DNA from: Pseudobacteroides cellulosolvens ATCC 35603 = DSM 2933
GTDB lineage: Bacteria > Bacillota > Clostridia > Acetivibrionales > DSM-2933
Assembly: GCF_001262605.1 (NCBI RefSeq)
Contig: NZ_LGTC01000001.1
Span: forward strand, 3,671,001 to 3,735,000
Length of the DNA: 64,000 bases
Reading direction: 5' to 3'
Shown here: piece after piece, positions 43,795 to 52,450 of the stretch
Numbering within the stretch: position 1 is the stretch's first letter
Layout: every line of letters begins with the position of its first letter
Translations under genes and position numbers: made by a program
Notes under the pieces: generated by a model
What the model was told of the DNA's origin: nothing
Seen by the model: only the letters and a program-made list of their open reading frames with translations
The model's database searches: none

Positions 43795-44376
43795 CTAAAA
43801 CATGTTTTTCCTTAGTTTAACTAAATACAGCAACATGTTTAAAATAATGTGTGTTAATGCACCAACCAATACATAGGCAAAGTAGAATTGTATTGACATT
43901 GAATAAACAATACAAACTACTAACACACACCCAAATATTGAATCGGCCTGATCCATAAAAATAAACAGTACTTTTTTAAAACCCCCAGTTGTCTTACCGG
44001 GTTTAATATCCATTCTTCTTTTTATAAAACTGTTCGGGAGTTCAAAAATAGCATATGCAATGCCAAACAATACACCCATAACAGCATTATAAAGGATAGT
44101 GTTTTCTCTTGTTATATATATGTAATTATGTACGGTAAGAAATGTACTAGTTTCACAAATCAATCCCCAGAGAATTGTAAGAACAGCTCCTCCAAGAATC
44201 ATTCCAATAAATCCCTTCCAGGTTTTATTATCACCAAACAATCTTCTTTTGTCCCATACAAGAACTCCGCCATCGATGGGCTTTTTCATAAAATTGCACA
44301 CAGGCAATTTGCACCAAATCATATTAAATATACCTGCAAGTATTACAGGAAATAGAGTTATGTACATTTCTGCCAA
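43795..44376 (-). CDS. CDP-archaeol synthase-like (CarS/DUF46) membrane protein
   Basis: 193 residues with about five membrane helices. RRLFGDNKTWKGFIGM, FELPNSFIKRRMDIKPGK and FMDQADSIFGCVL match the three conserved regions of the CarS family, which makes CDP-archaeol from CTP and digeranylgeranylglyceryl phosphate; bacterial members of the family also occur. CdsA motifs are not seen. It is the first gene of the operon. The start is unsure: TTG at 44376, ATG at 44367, or a CTG at 44388 that best fits AGAAGGG. Position and partners (pssA, psd, UbiA) support a CDP-lipid synthase. Confidence 0.75.
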   Translation of the reverse strand: MAEMYITLFPVILAGIFNMIWCKLPVCNFMKKPIDGGVLVWDKRRLFGDNKTWKGFIGMILGGAVLTILWGLICETSTFLTVHNYIYITRENTILYNAVMGVLFGIAYAIFELPNSFIKRRMDIKPGKTTGGFKKVLFIFMDQADSIFGCVLVVCIVYSMSIQFYFAYVLVGALTHIILNMLLYLVKLRKNMF

Positions 44377-44458
44377 TTTAATAAACAGTTTTTTCCCTTC
44401 TCTCCTATTATTCCATTTATCGAATTTTCTGCGGCTTAGGGATTATTTTCGCGATTAT

Positions 44459-44487
44459 ATTATACCAAATTATTTCCCCCTGTACCA
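44459..44487 (-). promoter_or_regulatory. Possible promoter of the lipid operon
   Basis: TATAAT (44459-44464) lies 83 bases before the first gene, with a poor -35 region 17 bases further up. It is the only good -10 box in the gap to the XDoc gene. Confidence 0.35.
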
Positions 44488-44549
44488 CCTAAAAAGCTCA
44501 CAAGGCAGTTTTTCCCCTTTTACTCGACTAAATATTGCAAAAGATATAA

Positions 44550-46904
44550 CTATCTGGCTCCTGCCTTCCAGAATTCTCCGCCCTTTTCATAAGCTCCGAT
44601 ATCAGGCCCTTCACCTAAATAGTTGTCATTAATACCCCGTATAACTTCCCCCGAGTCAATCGCTTGTGTTACATTATCAGTTAATTGGAAATCATAATTT
44701 TCAATGTCGCATAGCGGCATAATATCTGCCTTCAGGTTATTTTTCTTCTCAAGTGCAGGAAAATCACCAATATTAAAACCAACTAGATTATTATACATCC
44801 TGTTGCCAGAACTGGTATCTTCAGTCCCTGCAGGAATATAACTGTAAGAAATATCTCCAGAATTAAAAGCTGTATTGTTATAGAAGTAAATATTATTGCT
44901 TGGCCTTGAATAGTTAAAAGCATTATAGCTGCAATTCCATATAACGTTATGATGGATGTAAAAATCCTTGCAGTAATTATCCATATAAACTCCATTACCA
45001 ATCTTATAAACCCCATCTGAATAAATATCATGTATCCAGTTGTAGGCAATTTCTGTTCCTTCTCCTTCAGCTCCCCAAGCATAAATTCCACCAATATCCC
45101 AGTTCATCAGGCCCGCATTGTAGCAGTGATTATATGTTACTAATACCTTCTTTGCAGCATTTAAAGATACGAGGCCTCTACCCCCGTTATATATAGTGTT
45201 TTTTGTAATAACATGTCCCTTGCCATGAACGGTAATAGGATTACAGTCTGTACCACTGTAATTACAATTGCTTACAGTGCAATTCTCCACCCTATTATCT
45301 GATCCGTATAAAGTTATACCATCACCTGCACTCCAATTAATTTTACAATTGCTTACAGTATTGTAAGAACCGAATATTCCAACCCCAACTCCATCATAGT
45401 TTATATTTGTCCAATCATGTCTGAGCCAGCTTGAGCCGCTTGCAATGTAAGTAAAATGGGATAAGTACTCCATTGAAAGATTGTCCAGCATGCAGTGATT
45501 TGATTGATTTAGATTGGCAGCCCCGCCAAAAGTATTTAAATCCTTAATATTGATATACTCTTTTGAAGATAGGTCAATTGTCCACTTTCTTGTTTTTACT
45601 TCTATCTTATGATTACTAGGATGATCGGAATTTTGTAATTGCAGATATATTTTTCCATTATCATAGTACCATTCACCTTCTTTATCAAGAGCAGCTTTTA
45701 CTCCGGTAATAAATCCAACGCCTTTACCAACATTATCCACCCAAGTGTTTCCCTCAATTAAAAGCTTACCTTCCTCAGATGAAGCAATCTTTCCAACTTG
45801 AGAAATCCATCTATCTCCTACCATAGCCCAAATAGTTCCACCATTAAAGGTATCTTTGGGCTGGCTCAATTCATCTGACAATACTTCTTTTTCATTCATG
45901 CTGGTTATTTCAAATGTTTCGGGAGAAAAAAGGTCATTTCCGCTATTGGGAAAACGTGCCTCATTTGTATTTACACCGTCTATAAATACTTGAGTTACCG
46001 GCTGGTCTACATTTGCAACAAATACATTTTCTGAATATAATGACCAGTCTGAAACAATATCACATGAATTCAAAACCACATTCTCACCTTGAACTGCTTT
46101 AAAAGTAACAGGCAATTTTTCAGTTCCAGACTTAATAGGCTTCAATACCTCATGATATACTCCTTCCCTTATATAACAAGTATCACCGGCATTTAGAACT
46201 GATGCTGCTTTTTGAAGAGTTTTAAAAGGTGAATTAATACTTCCGTTATTACTGTCGCTTCCTTTCGGTGATACAAAATAAAATTTCTTATAATCTGGGT
46301 AATCTTCTGATGTCATATTGAAACTTTTAGCTAAAACGATGACATCTGCAATATTAACAGCATTATCCTTATTAAAATCAACAATGGCTAGAAATCCTGA
46401 ATCGGAAGAAGTTTTATTAAAAAACTTTGCAATCTCGACAACATCTATCATGTTTATAGAATTATCCTGAATGCCTTTAACAGGAACATCACCTGCCCAC
46501 ATATCTAACGGAGAAGATTGTTGAAACATCTCAATATTTTCCGTTGCAGTAACATTTGAAATTTTTCTTTCCAGATACCCCGACTTACTAATCCTATATA
46601 CAAATGTCTCATTACTTGGTACCCTTTTAATTTCAAAATAACCCTTTTCATTTGTTATGGAGCTTAAACCTGTACCTTCTAATTCAACCCTGAAGCCTGA
46701 CAAGACAGCAGCAGCCTGAGTATCACTAAAATTGAAGGCCGGCCTTATATATCCTGACACTGTATGACCATAAGAATTATCTGCTGCACCGGAAACCGGA
46801 TTTGTAGAAGCTAATACTGATTTTGAGAATATTTGTATACAATTTAACGTTAATGATGAAAAGATTGTTATCAATAAAAAAGATAAAACAATAGCCTTCT
46901 TCAT
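44550..46904 (-). CDS. X-dockerin II - right-handed beta-helix enzyme
   Basis: 784 residues. Signal peptide about 1-33. Residues 48-135 match the X-module that precedes the type II dockerin of CipA (TVSGYIRPAFNFSD, GFRVELEGTGL, NEKGYFEIKRVP, GYLERKISNV). A type II dockerin follows at 136-203 (WAGDVPVKGIQDNSINMIDV, DFNKDNAVNIADVIVLA, FNMTSEDYP). Residues 206-784 are a parallel beta-helix beginning YFVSPKGSDSNNGSINSPF with Asn-rich coils and VHGKGHVITKNTIYNGGRG. Helices of this type are polysaccharide lyases or glycosidases. X-dockerin II usually ends scaffoldins, so an enzyme with it at the N-terminus could bind surface anchors directly. AGGGGG precedes ATG. Confidence 0.85.
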   Translation of the reverse strand: MKKAIVLSFLLITIFSSLTLNCIQIFSKSVLASTNPVSGAADNSYGHTVSGYIRPAFNFSDTQAAAVLSGFRVELEGTGLSSITNEKGYFEIKRVPSNETFVYRISKSGYLERKISNVTATENIEMFQQSSPLDMWAGDVPVKGIQDNSINMIDVVEIAKFFNKTSSDSGFLAIVDFNKDNAVNIADVIVLAKSFNMTSEDYPDYKKFYFVSPKGSDSNNGSINSPFKTLQKAASVLNAGDTCYIREGVYHEVLKPIKSGTEKLPVTFKAVQGENVVLNSCDIVSDWSLYSENVFVANVDQPVTQVFIDGVNTNEARFPNSGNDLFSPETFEITSMNEKEVLSDELSQPKDTFNGGTIWAMVGDRWISQVGKIASSEEGKLLIEGNTWVDNVGKGVGFITGVKAALDKEGEWYYDNGKIYLQLQNSDHPSNHKIEVKTRKWTIDLSSKEYINIKDLNTFGGAANLNQSNHCMLDNLSMEYLSHFTYIASGSSWLRHDWTNINYDGVGVGIFGSYNTVSNCKINWSAGDGITLYGSDNRVENCTVSNCNYSGTDCNPITVHGKGHVITKNTIYNGGRGLVSLNAAKKVLVTYNHCYNAGLMNWDIGGIYAWGAEGEGTEIAYNWIHDIYSDGVYKIGNGVYMDNYCKDFYIHHNVIWNCSYNAFNYSRPSNNIYFYNNTAFNSGDISYSYIPAGTEDTSSGNRMYNNLVGFNIGDFPALEKKNNLKADIMPLCDIENYDFQLTDNVTQAIDSGEVIRGINDNYLGEGPDIGAYEKGGEFWKAGAR

Positions 46905-47009
46905 TTGCTTATCCCCCTAAACAAAACAAATGCAAACACTTGTTTCCCTACCGTTAAGTTAATAATATCATAATTTGGTAATGAAATAAAGTATTCTGCA
47001 AGGCAGTTT

Positions 47010-47393
47010 TTACTTTTTCTCAAAGCCTAGTTTCTTTTCTAAAAAAAGTTTATACCAGGTAATAACTGGATAGGCACCACAATAAAACAAAAGAGAAAAG
47101 GGAAATATCTTCCATCCTGTATAAATCATAATACCAAATGGATATGCAATTATTGACTCAAATAAAAAGGAAAAGATTATCCAAAACAAGTTATATTTAA
47201 TCAATTTACTTATAGCAACACCCCTAGGAAACAATTTACAAAACATTACCGCTATAGTAGGATAAACCGTAATATCATAGAAAAATGCATAAAAGTACGT
47301 AATTTTACCTAATTCAACATAATGGAAAAACCCCAAAGCCAGTCCTAGCATATGGTCTATAATCTTTGCGAATGCAACCATAGAGATAAACAT
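47010..47393 (-). CDS. CBO0543-type membrane protein, possibly with shifted N-terminus
   Basis: 127 residues with four membrane helices. FYDITVYPTIAVMFCKLFPRG, KYNLFWIIFSFLFES, PFGIMIYTGW and FYCGAYPVITWYKLFL match the pattern of the small CBO0543-like family common in Bacillus and Clostridium. The family is usually 150-180 residues. The same frame is open and hydrophobic upstream to about 47515 (GHIAYWIVYVIFFISLLSLI) but has no ATG there; an ATG with GGAG lies one frame away at about 47503. A one-base change near the start would give a full-length protein. Function unknown. Confidence 0.55.
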   Translation of the reverse strand: MFISMVAFAKIIDHMLGLALGFFHYVELGKITYFYAFFYDITVYPTIAVMFCKLFPRGVAISKLIKYNLFWIIFSFLFESIIAYPFGIMIYTGWKIFPFSLLFYCGAYPVITWYKLFLEKKLGFEKK

Positions 47394-47618
47394 TATATAG
47401 TCGAATATTTTAAACCTTTTTGTTATTATTAATGATAATAAACTTATAAAAAAAATGACATATACTATCCAATAAGCAATATGGCCTATATAAATACATC
47501 CTCTCCAATAACCTTTTTAGTAGTATGCCCCACAAATAGAACAATTAAAATTAACTTTATAATTTCCTAGTGTATGGAGATAATACTTTTATAGCAACGA
47601 CAATTAGGTGGTGCGGCA

Positions 47619-48875
47619 ATGAGTTTAAAGAATTATTCGACTGCAAGGCGTTATATAGCCTATGTAAGTTCGTTCGGAACTACACAACTTCATTTGAGAA
47701 GTCCAGTTGTAATGGCTTTTTGGTCCGCTATGTTCCCTGGTTTCGGACATTTGTTGCTTTCAAAATATATACGTGGCTTTCTTTTATTTACATGGGAAGT
47801 ATACGTCAACATTCAGGGACATATTAATCTAGGAATTTTGTACTCTTTTACCGGCAAGTTTGACAAGGCAAAAGAGGTTCTTGATACAAAATGGATGCTG
47901 CTTTATGTACCAACATTCCTTTTTGCTATTTGGGACAGCTACCGTACAACCGTAGACTTAAATAACCAATATATACTAGCTGCAAGGGAAGATTCAGATG
48001 TTAAGCCCTTTAAAATGGACACAATAGAGATAAATTATCTTGATAAAAAAGCACCCTGGTCATCTGTCATATGGTCATTTATAATGCCAGGAGTAGGCCA
48101 GTTATCGATTCATCGAATAGTTACTGCATTTTTCATTCTTATATGGTGGATAGCAATAATCTATTATTCAAACTTTCTTCCAGCAATACATCATATATTT
48201 ATGGGTAATTTTGAGGTGGCCAAGGCTGTTTTAGATCCTCAGTGGACACTAAATATACCTTCAATTTATTTTTTCACCATATATGATGCCTATATAAATA
48301 CCGTAGAAAGTAATAAGTTATTTGATTGGGAGCAAGCAAAGTTTTTAAAAAGAAACTATCAAGACAGCTCCTTTAAAATGCCTTTAATAAAAAACACCGG
48401 GAGTAAACATATGTATATTATCTCAACATTTGAGCACTCAATCCATTTGGAAAAAGCAATTACCTTAATTCAAATGAAAGGAATTGAAAAGGAAAATATT
48501 CTTGCAATTCCCATGGATATAAGAAGGCAGGAAAGTAAACTCATAGATACTTTCCATCATTCTGATGGACTAAGCTTCCTTGATTTGCCGTTTATATTGG
48601 GTTCATTCCTTACACTCTTTGGGGGAATTTACGGCTTCATCCTTACATGGGGGCCTATAATATGGGGATTAATAGGTTTGGTGGTTGGCTTTGGTATAGG
48701 CTTGGCTATTAAAATAGTTGCTGCCAAAAAGTATTCAAGTTGGCGGACAAACAAGAGGGTATCCGAGGTTGTGCTAATCATTGAATGCAAAGAACAACAA
48801 ATTGATACAATAAAAGGTATCCTCTTGTCTCATAATGCTTTCGGTGTCCGTATACTGGATTTAAACAAAAAATAA
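47619..48875 (+). CDS. Multi-pass membrane protein with two PGxGxL repeats
   Basis: 418 residues, family not recognised. Two similar halves occur: FWSAMFPGFGHLLLSKYIRGFLLFTWE (about 33-60) with AKEVLDTKWMLLYVPTFLFAIWDSYR, and IWSFIMPGVGQLSIHRIVTAFFILIWW (about 151-178) with AKAVLDPQWTLNIPSIYFFTIYDAY. Each resembles a TM2-like pair of helices, so the protein arose by internal duplication. The last third (about 265-418) has a cytoplasmic alpha/beta part (MYIISTFEHSIHLEKAITLI) like YflT-type stress proteins and a Gly-rich helix pair. It lies alone with a GGTGG site. Confidence 0.6.
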   Translation: MSLKNYSTARRYIAYVSSFGTTQLHLRSPVVMAFWSAMFPGFGHLLLSKYIRGFLLFTWEVYVNIQGHINLGILYSFTGKFDKAKEVLDTKWMLLYVPTFLFAIWDSYRTTVDLNNQYILAAREDSDVKPFKMDTIEINYLDKKAPWSSVIWSFIMPGVGQLSIHRIVTAFFILIWWIAIIYYSNFLPAIHHIFMGNFEVAKAVLDPQWTLNIPSIYFFTIYDAYINTVESNKLFDWEQAKFLKRNYQDSSFKMPLIKNTGSKHMYIISTFEHSIHLEKAITLIQMKGIEKENILAIPMDIRRQESKLIDTFHHSDGLSFLDLPFILGSFLTLFGGIYGFILTWGPIIWGLIGLVVGFGIGLAIKIVAAKKYSSWRTNKRVSEVVLIIECKEQQIDTIKGILLSHNAFGVRILDLNKK

Positions 48876-49053
48876 AGAAGTTAAAAATTTTCCTTCAAAT
48901 ATAATATCATAAACCATCTCTCCAGTAATAAATTAATTCTCTATGAATCAATTTATTTGTCTTGAAGTTATCACACATGAAGATATAATAGATGATATAG
49001 GATTTATTATCTTGCAATTGATTTATAAATAATAGCTATTGGAGCGTGATAAT

Positions 49054-50247
49054 ATGAAATACCGTGTTGACCCCAAATCCGGAAATGAGCTATCTGTACT
49101 TGGTTTTGGATGTATGAGGTTTCCCAGAGCCAGGGGTTCCATTGATATACAAAAAACTGAAAGTATTATTCTCCAAGCTATTGATCAGGGAGTAAATTAT
49201 TTTGATACAGCATATATATATGGTGCAAGCGAAGAAACACTAGGAAACATTCTTAAAAAAAATTCACTGCGTGAAGAAATCTATTTAGCAACAAAGCTTC
49301 CTTTAGTTTATATACGCAACTCACAAGATTTTGATCAGATTTTCAACAAGCAGCTTGAAAGGCTGCAAACCAACACTATAGACTACTATCTGATGCATAA
49401 CATAACAAGTTTATCACAATGGGAAAAACTATGCAATTTGGGTGTCGAAGATTGGATTAAGGCCAAAAAAGCTGAAGGATCGATAAAACAGATTGGTTTT
49501 TCATTTCATGGAATTAGAGATGAATTTTTAAAAACAATCGACGCTTATGATTGGGATTTTTGCCAAATCCAATATAATTATGCAAACGAGAATTTTCAGG
49601 CTGGTGTAACCGGTCTTAAGAGAGCTCATGAAAAAGGTATGGCCGTTATAATTATGGAACCGCTGTTAGGTGGGAAACTTGCAAACGGGCTGCCAAAGGA
49701 AGCAGTTGACATGTTAAGAAAAGCCAATCCCGATCTATCCCCTGCAGCATGGGCTCTTAAATGGCTGTGGAATCAGCCGGAGGTCACTGTCGTACTATCC
49801 GGAATGAATGGAAGCGATCAAGTAAAAGAGAATTTGTTTATCGCAGATACATCATATCCATTCATGCTTTCAAACGAAGAAAACAAAACCTTGAAAAAGG
49901 CAAATGATATTTTTGAAAAATACAACAAAATAGCATGTACTGGCTGCAACTACTGTATGCCTTGTCCTAAAAATGTTAATATACCAAGCTGCTTTGCTGC
50001 ATACAATGCTTCTTATTCTTTAGGAAGAATCACCGGAATGACCATGTACATTACAAGCTCCGGTGCAATGTCTGAGGATGGCCAAAGCGGTGCGAGTCTT
50101 TGCAGTAAATGCGGCAAATGCGAGGCACATTGCCCTCAAAACATAAAAATAAGAGATGCCCTGGTCGATGTGCGAAAAAGGATGGAACCATTTTGGTATC
50201 GGTTTGGAACATCAATCGCACGAAGGGTTTTGAATAGAAAAAGATAG
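49054..50247 (+). CDS. Aldo/keto reductase with two iron-sulfur binding motifs
   Basis: 397 residues from ATG at 49054, which follows GGAG by nine bases; TTG at 49039 overlaps that site and is rejected. The N-terminal barrel has VLGFGCMRFPR, YFDTAYIYGASEE (catalytic Tyr region), DYYLMHNI and GFSFHG. The C-terminal part holds two cysteine groups, C-T-G-C-N-Y-C-M-P-C-P and C-S-K-C-G-K-C-E-A-H-C-P, that bind 4Fe-4S clusters. Such fusions are frequent in clostridia and reduce unknown carbonyls with ferredoxin-like electrons. Its end overlaps the decayed hydrolase remnant on the other strand by 36 bases. Confidence 0.88.
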   Translation: MKYRVDPKSGNELSVLGFGCMRFPRARGSIDIQKTESIILQAIDQGVNYFDTAYIYGASEETLGNILKKNSLREEIYLATKLPLVYIRNSQDFDQIFNKQLERLQTNTIDYYLMHNITSLSQWEKLCNLGVEDWIKAKKAEGSIKQIGFSFHGIRDEFLKTIDAYDWDFCQIQYNYANENFQAGVTGLKRAHEKGMAVIIMEPLLGGKLANGLPKEAVDMLRKANPDLSPAAWALKWLWNQPEVTVVLSGMNGSDQVKENLFIADTSYPFMLSNEENKTLKKANDIFEKYNKIACTGCNYCMPCPKNVNIPSCFAAYNASYSLGRITGMTMYITSSGAMSEDGQSGASLCSKCGKCEAHCPQNIKIRDALVDVRKRMEPFWYRFGTSIARRVLNRKR

Positions 50248-50815
50248 AAAATCCAGTACGTATTTATTAAATTCCTGAGGTTTTTCTACAAATGGCAAGT
50301 GTCCACAATCAGACATAACAAATTTTTTTGAGTTTTTTATATTTTTACAAACATATTGTGCAATATTTATATTAAATGCTTTGTCCTTATCTGAAATTAC
50401 AATCAAAGTAGGAACATGTATTACTTTTAATCGCTTTCTGGCAAGAGGTTTATGAGGCATAGCCAGTTTAAAGTTCCAACTGTAAAAATTCTTTTGTGTT
50501 CTAACAGTCTCAAAGACCTTTTCCCTGGCTTCCTGCCTATGTTCAGGCGGAAAAAAGTATTCCCAGAACCCAATTGGTCAAATAATGCTTTTAAATCCTC
50601 ATAATGAGAAAAAACAGATGTAGGAGTATCAGATTTGCCATATCCTCTTTGGTCATACCATATTACTTTGTAATAATCTGAAAAATAATCCACTTGGTAA
50701 TCCCATATCCTCGAATCATTAAAATTACCGTGAATCAGGATTAATGGTTCTCCTTCTCCCTTCACAGAATAGGATAATCTGCCGTTGTTGATATTCAAAT
50801 AATCACTTTTAATGT
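50212..50815 (-). pseudogene. Alpha/beta hydrolase remnant lacking its nucleophile
   Basis: The start (oxyanion HGN, YDQRGYGKSD) is in one frame and the end (GFWEYFFPPEHRQEAREKVF, then VPTLIVISDKDKAFN and SDCGHLPFVEKP with catalytic Asp and His) is in another, joining near 50565. The segment with the nucleophile G-x-S-x-G, about 60 residues, is missing. So it cannot be an active hydrolase. The Cys-Asp end overlaps the aldo/keto reductase gene. Confidence 0.7.
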
Positions 50816-51098
50816 TGTTCAAAATATTTTCCTCCCTTCTAGGATCTATTAATTTTAATTGGAACCCATAGTCCTCCCCTGGATTATGCCCTGGTGCATA
50901 ATAACACTCAATACACGGCAAATCCTCCAACTCATAGCCAGATGTAGGTAACCACTCTATGTATAACCGTTTCCAAGCTTCCACTACATTAGGAAACACT
51001 GCCCATGTAGTACTCTTAGGTATTATCATTTTTTCCATTCCAGCTAAATCCATTCTCACTGGCTTTCCTCCACAATTCCGGTATAATTTTAAATGCAT
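50427..51098 (-). CDS. Chimeric frame: GyrI-like end fused to alpha/beta hydrolase start
   Basis: 223 residues as read. About 18-86 is the second half of the AraC effector domain, and about 97-180 the first half of an alpha/beta hydrolase (LSYSVKGEGEPLILIHGNFN, YYKVIWYDQRGYGKSDTP). After LFDQLG the frame is wrong. The stop between the two original genes has been lost or lies in a deleted part. It is a decay product, not a designed fusion. Confidence 0.5.
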   Translation of the reverse strand: MHLKLYRNCGGKPVRMDLAGMEKMIIPKSTTWAVFPNVVEAWKRLYIEWLPTSGYELEDLPCIECYYAPGHNPGEDYGFQLKLIDPRREENILNNIKSDYLNINNGRLSYSVKGEGEPLILIHGNFNDSRIWDYQVDYFSDYYKVIWYDQRGYGKSDTPTSVFSHYEDLKALFDQLGSGNTFFRLNIGRKPGKRSLRLLEHKRIFTVGTLNWLCLINLLPESD

Positions 51099-51618
51099 CC
51101 TCTGTTACTACAGGCTCTTTTATTCCAACAACCAAAAACTCAAAATCTAATTCTTCAATCCTGTACTCCATTTCAGTCTCTCCCTTTATTGTAATTTGAA
51201 AGGACATTTTGGGATAAGCTTTTAATTGTATTCCTCTTAAACGAGCCGCTGTCGGCTTAACTCCATGAAGATTATAAAAAGCACGTGCAAATGAATCGGG
51301 AGAATCATAGCCATATTTTAAAGCAACATCTATCACTCGGACATTGGTGCTTTGAAGTTCAAATGCCGCAAGAGATAATCGTCTTCGTCTTATGTATTCT
51401 GACAAAGATATTCCCGCTATTGAAGAAAACATTCTTGGAAAATGATACGATGAACAACACGCCAGTTTTGCCACTTCTTTCAAGTCAATTTTATTGGATA
51501 AGTTTTCCTCTATGTAACTCATCGCTTTATTCATACGTTCAAGCCAGCCCAATATATCAACCCTTTCAATACAATAATAAATAAAACGGAATAATTTTCT
51601 CCGACTTTCAAGGCACAA
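50835..51618 (-). pseudogene. AraC-family regulator with GyrI-like domain, decayed
   Basis: The first frame (51016-51618, 200 codons) has a full AraC helix-turn-helix (NKIDLKEVAKLACCSSYHFP, RVIDVALKYGYDSPDSFARAF) and the start of an effector domain (YRIEELDFEFLVVGI, IPELWRKASENG). The next in-order piece, LAGMEKMIIPKSTTWAVFP then EWLPTSGYELEDLPCIECYY, is in another frame (from about 51050). About 60 residues expected between ENG and GMEKM are missing. So the gene has an internal deletion and a shift. The end runs without stop into the hydrolase remnant. It was a regulator of a small-molecule response and is unlikely to work now. Confidence 0.65.
51016..51618 (-). CDS. AraC-type DNA-binding domain fragment
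   Basis: 200 residues as read. The two helix-turn-helix motifs are complete. The last ten residues (FSWNGKNDNT) are out of frame after the deletion point. It could still make a DNA-binding protein without ligand control. Confidence 0.6.
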   Translation of the reverse strand: MCLESRRKLFRFIYYCIERVDILGWLERMNKAMSYIEENLSNKIDLKEVAKLACCSSYHFPRMFSSIAGISLSEYIRRRRLSLAAFELQSTNVRVIDVALKYGYDSPDSFARAFYNLHGVKPTAARLRGIQLKAYPKMSFQITIKGETEMEYRIEELDFEFLVVGIKEPVVTEDAFKIIPELWRKASENGFSWNGKNDNT

Positions 51619-51807
51619 ATATGTCGGCTGCTAATGCGGAAGTAGTTTTTTATTCATGCCTAATATACATAATTTTATCAAATTGCATCCATTATCGTCC
51701 ATTATTTGTATTGATCTTATTAACTTCCATTATTATTTAAGATAATTTTTAATATCCTGCAGAAAATATATTGGGTTAAAAAATATAATCTGTTGGGAGG
51801 TATAGTA

Positions 51808-52227
51808 ATGGGTATATTGGATTTTTTAGGACGAAAAAGCAGTGCACCTGTAGTTAATACTGATTGCAAATCATCCGGATGTAATGAATGCGGATGTGAA
51901 AGTTTTAATGTAGAGCTTGCAGATGAAATAGTATACGATGAATATGCAAAAGGTGTTTCGTTTTCAACTGTAGGAGATGAGATAAAACTCACTTATGATG
52001 GACTGCTTGCAAAAAGTGGTTCAAAAGAAGTATTTGCAGTAGTTGGCTTTGGTGATAACAAGAGCTGGGACAATGTCTCAACTTACCCTATGAGCACTAC
52101 CAACCAACATGTATATGAATTATCTATCCCTGTAAAAGAAAACGGGCAATTAAACGTTGCTTTTAAGGATAGTGCAAACAACTGGGATAACAATTCAGGA
52201 AAAAACTATACTTTTTATATCCAATAA
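51808..52227 (+). CDS. CBM25-like protein without signal peptide
   Basis: 139 residues from ATG at 51808, eight bases after GGGAGG; a TTG at 51793 in the same frame overlaps the site. Residues about 55-139 resemble a CBM25/26 starch-binding fold: VVGFGDNKSWDNVSTYPM, then LNVAFKDSANNWDNNSGKNYTFYI with the WDNN-x-x-NY end. The N-terminus has no signal peptide but a cluster of cysteines (CKSSGCNECGCES) that could bind metal. A cytoplasmic glycogen-binding role fits; spore or storage granule roles are other options. A terminator follows at once. Confidence 0.7.
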   Translation: MGILDFLGRKSSAPVVNTDCKSSGCNECGCESFNVELADEIVYDEYAKGVSFSTVGDEIKLTYDGLLAKSGSKEVFAVVGFGDNKSWDNVSTYPMSTTNQHVYELSIPVKENGQLNVAFKDSANNWDNNSGKNYTFYIQ

Positions 52228-52230
52228 AGA

Positions 52231-52256
52231 AAGGGTAGCCGTAATGGCTACCTTTT
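52231..52256 (+). terminator. Terminator of the CBM25-like gene
   Basis: GGTAGCC (52234-52240) pairs with GGCTACC (52246-52252) and TTTT follows. It begins four bases after the stop codon. Confidence 0.8.
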
Positions 52257-52450
52257 CTACCTATTTTGAGGTTAATATATCCAACCCCTGCCAATAAATT
52301 CGTGCTCTATATAAAAACACACATTTCAATTTCCCAATATTAATTGAAACCTGGAATCAAATAAGTTAGAATTATATTGTTTCAAATATTTAGTAATTAT
52401 TAATTATTTATCTGCCTAGTCCTATTTGATAATTATAAGGGAGAAAGATT

